Source of the DNA: an uncultured Opitutales bacterium
Lineage (GTDB): Bacteria > Verrucomicrobiota > Verrucomicrobiia > Opitutales > Intestinicryptomonadaceae
Direction: 5' to 3'
NCBI GenBank assembly: GCA_944389315.1
Contig: CALXLX010000049.1
Coordinates: forward strand, 1 to 55,141
Length of the DNA: 55,141 bases
Shown here: positions 52,989-55,141 of the stretch, piece after piece
Layout: each line of letters starts with the position of its first letter
How positions within the stretch are numbered: the first letter of the stretch is position 1
The notes under the pieces: model-generated
Seen by the model: the letters and a program-made list of their open reading frames with translations, nothing else
Told to the model about the DNA's origin: nothing
Database searches by the model: none
Position numbers and translations under genes: made by a program

Positions 52989-55141
52989 CTACTCAAAAAC
53001 CATTTTTGCGGAGAAATTCTTAAGGGCTGATAGGGCGCGCAGCCTAATCATGTAGGGATTTTCCCTGGCGTCTAAAACCACGGTTTTGCCTCCTTCAAAA
53101 TTTTCCACGGAACGCAGAATCCAAAGGCCGCTTCCGTCAACGTCCGCCTCTATGGCAACCCTGCCCTCTCCTTCAGCGGAAAGCTCTATGCGCTTTTTGT
53201 CGAAGCCGCGTGAGAAGAACCTGTCGGATATTTCGCCCGCGCGCATATCTGCGTTCTTTACGGCATATCCTTCGCCGCGCGGCTTGCCGAGCTTCCACAA
53301 ATCGTCTATCACCCCGGCCCATACCGCTACGCGGGAGTCTGAACTCTTTATTATACGGCTGGAATCGGACTTCACCGCCTCGGGCAGAACCCCGCTTAAG
53401 AACATAAGCCCCGCGTAGGAGCAGAAATCGGAAATGGCGAAATCCGCCGCGGAAACCGCGCGCATCTTGACGGCTCCCCCCGCGTTTATGGCGGGAAGTT
53501 CGTAGATTATGCCGCCAGCCATGAGAATGTCGCGCTCGGTGGCCACTTCGCGGGCAAAGCGCGGACAATCGAGGGCGGAGGAATCGTAATTCGGATTTAT
53601 CGGCAGCAAGATTTTCTCGCTTCCGTCCTCGAATTCCGCGCCCCTGTCCGTAAATTTTATGGCCCTTTCCGCCGGAGCGGTTTTGCGCAGTATGGCGGCG
53701 GCCTTCCCTTCTTTTGCCGGGGAAAGATTGAGGTTTTTGTCGAGTTCGTAATACCCGAGCTCTTTGCGCGAATCCCCCCTGCCGCTGAAAAATAAAAGGC
53801 CGAGTTTCGGGTCTCCCACCGTACCGCAGGAGAGCATGTGCGCGGAAATCTGCCCGCCGGACTTTGCAAGAGGCGCAAATATCTCCGAGGCTTCCGCCGT
53901 GCGGGTATCGAAATTTGAATAGGAGAAATGCGCCGAGAACTTGGAGTTGGCGTCGAGGGCGCGCAGGCGTATCCACTCGCCCGATATGTCCATGCAAAGG
54001 GCCTCCTTCAACTTTGACTCCCCGCCGAAGAACACCGTCTTGGAGGAGTTTGCCTCGACAAGAATATCTCCGGGAACCTCCGTCCACACGCCGTTTCCGT
54101 CCTTGTCCACCTCCACTGAAACCCTCATGGGAGTGTCGGAGGAATTTACAAGATAGAGCGCCTTCTTGTCATATCCGGAAAACAAGTAGGGGTCGGACAA
54201 ATCCCCTTTCTTTACGGCATCGTTCAGCCAGACGGAGCCCTCGCCCAAAACTCGGCCGAGATTGTCCAGCTGAGAATCCTCTACGAACCACAAATTTGAG
54301 TTTGATACAAAGGGAGACAGCCCTTCGGACTTTATCTTGCGCTTGTTAAGAAACTCCTTCTTTGCGGTGTCGTCGCAGCCGAATACAACCTTGCCGTTCC
54401 ATAGGCAAAAGTCCCCTATTACCTTAAGATAATTGCTGCGCGGAGATATTCCCTTCCTGTCGGACAAGCTGAAAGACGGGGGAAAATTCCAAAACGTGCC
54501 GTGCATTGTAGCCAACAGAGCGGAGTCTTTGCCTATATTCCTTATGCGCGGCCATTCGGTATTCCAGCCATGGGAGCCGTCGTAGGAGTGTGACCCCTTT
54601 GGAAGCCTGAAGTAGGCGCACTTTCCGCCCTCGATGAGGGCAAGGATAACAGAGCGGTAATCCCAGCCCAAAGCCCATAAAGGGGAGGCGTCTTCCGGAG
54701 AACCCTCTATGCCGCCCGCGCTCGTAATTTCGGTAAACTGCTTTTCTGTTATGGCGGTCCAGTCTCGGTCAGCATAGCCCTTCCAATAGGCCAAGGCTCC
54801 TGATTTGAGAGTTGGGTCTGAAGCCACCTTCGGGTGTACTATGCCGTTGTTTGAATAAAAAAGACGCCCCTGCCCCGAATAAAGCCCCTTGCCGTGGTAC
54901 CCGAAAAGCTTGGACTTTTCAGCCTCGGCCGGAGCTTCGGGCGGCCTGGGCAGCAGGGAACTTCTGAGGTTTTGGGGAACTTCAAAATCTGGCTTCAGAT
55001 TGCCGTCCCTTATAAGCCAGCCCACCTGCATGGTGTTTAAATCGAGCTCGTAGAGCCCCTCCTCCACGGTGGCTATGTACACCCTCTTGGCCGGACCCGC
55101 CAGCTGGCGCGCCGTCCCGGTAAGGCCCCCCGGCACGAGGC
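52989..55141 (-). CDS. Large protein of unknown function, N-terminus beyond the window
   Basis: At least 715 residues; the reading frame is open to the right edge, so the start is not seen (GTG at 55136 is probably internal). The visible part begins with beta-propeller-like strands (RVYIATVEEGLYELDLNTMQVGW split in blades; GLYSGQGRLFYSNNG; LLATMHGTFWNFPP). Two similar beta-domains follow: YLFSGYDKKALYLVNSSD with VSVEVDKDGNGVWTEV, and DRFFSRGFDKKRIELSAEG with VAIEADVDGSGLWIL. That internal duplication (K-R/A, then D-x-D-G-x-G-x-W) is clear. Similar proteins in Planctomycetota and Verrucomicrobiota are hypothetical. It may read or bind glycans; this is a guess. Confidence 0.65.
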   Translation of the reverse strand, partial: LVPGGLTGTARQLAGPAKRVYIATVEEGLYELDLNTMQVGWLIRDGNLKPDFEVPQNLRSSLLPRPPEAPAEAEKSKLFGYHGKGLYSGQGRLFYSNNGIVHPKVASDPTLKSGALAYWKGYADRDWTAITEKQFTEITSAGGIEGSPEDASPLWALGWDYRSVILALIEGGKCAYFRLPKGSHSYDGSHGWNTEWPRIRNIGKDSALLATMHGTFWNFPPSFSLSDRKGISPRSNYLKVIGDFCLWNGKVVFGCDDTAKKEFLNKRKIKSEGLSPFVSNSNLWFVEDSQLDNLGRVLGEGSVWLNDAVKKGDLSDPYLFSGYDKKALYLVNSSDTPMRVSVEVDKDGNGVWTEVPGDILVEANSSKTVFFGGESKLKEALCMDISGEWIRLRALDANSKFSAHFSYSNFDTRTAEASEIFAPLAKSGGQISAHMLSCGTVGDPKLGLLFFSGRGDSRKELGYYELDKNLNLSPAKEGKAAAILRKTAPAERAIKFTDRGAEFEDGSEKILLPINPNYDSSALDCPRFAREVATERDILMAGGIIYELPAINAGGAVKMRAVSAADFAISDFCSYAGLMFLSGVLPEAVKSDSSRIIKSSDSRVAVWAGVIDDLWKLGKPRGEGYAVKNADMRAGEISDRFFSRGFDKKRIELSAEGEGRVAIEADVDGSGLWILRSVENFEGGKTVVLDARENPYMIRLRALSALKNFSAKMVFE

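Noticed and set aside
52771..53055. 94-codon plus-strand frame after the paralog pair
   Set aside because: It begins inside a terminator hairpin and shows no protein-like pattern.
53173..54087. 304-codon frame within the right-edge gene
   Set aside because: Arg/Gly-rich low-complexity shadow; the 715-residue frame is the coherent one.

Overview
The window most resembles the chromosome of a Gram-negative Verrucomicrobiota bacterium, probably an Opitutales-like gut lineage. The evidence is a PEP-CTERM-type protein with autotransporter-associated repeats, Tat-signal Gfo/Idh dehydrogenases, a ThuA-like protein, a GxDLY-type SGNH hydrolase, a PPi-dependent phosphofructokinase and very large secreted carbohydrate-active proteins, alongside an RND pump and a large YidC that imply an outer membrane. 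Many housekeeping genes start after AT-rich leaders without a clear Shine-Dalgarno. The taxonomic placement is inference from gene content; there is no rRNA in the window.

Layout. 1-2.1 kb (minus): 3' part of a PEP-CTERM surface protein with a frameshift at a 4-bp homopolymer. 2.4-9.0 kb (minus): a complete tetR-MFP-RND-OMF efflux operon ending in a strong terminator. 9.6-11.9 kb (minus): a cytosolic-type Gfo/Idh oxidoreductase and a ThuA-like protein. 12-13.6 kb: hpt, a stand-alone CoaB and rpsT. 13.7-17.6 kb (plus): a tight operon of a divergent RluA-type pseudouridine synthase, a condensation-type (HxxxDG) acyltransferase, a membrane protein and an orphan PAS histidine kinase. 17.8-18.8 kb: a candidate structured RNA leader in front of a low-complexity, cationic RNA-binding-like protein. 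19-23.8 kb: murA, a LamG lipoprotein, a small secreted protein that looks like the C-terminal half of a secretin, and an MFS exporter. 23.9-29.5 kb (minus): a 1,888-residue secreted protein with five N-terminal repeats.

30-39.3 kb: PPi-PFK; an operon of a Tat-exported sugar isomerase and a Tat-exported Gfo/Idh behind a promoter with a LacI-like operator; tRNA-Leu(UAA); an SGNH hydrolase; a small secreted unknown; and a sulfonate/nitrate-type ABC importer (binding protein, ATPase, permease). 39.5-43.9 kb (minus): a beta-helix lipoprotein and PriA. 43.9-50.4 kb (plus): nadA, then the classic rpmH-rnpA-yidD-yidC block, yebC/pmpR and leuC. 50.5-52.7 kb: a tandem pair of paralogous secreted proteins of unknown function. 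53-55.1 kb (minus): the 3' part of a large unknown protein running off the right edge.

Together the accessory genes suggest a glycan- and sugar-derivative-degrading lifestyle: secreted binding and degrading proteins, exported oxidoreductases and several envelope proteins of unknown role. The best leads for undescribed biology are the secretin-tail mini-protein, the structured leader plus cationic protein, the tandem paralog pair and the homopolymer frameshift in the surface protein. No CRISPR array, insertion sequence, prophage or rRNA was seen.
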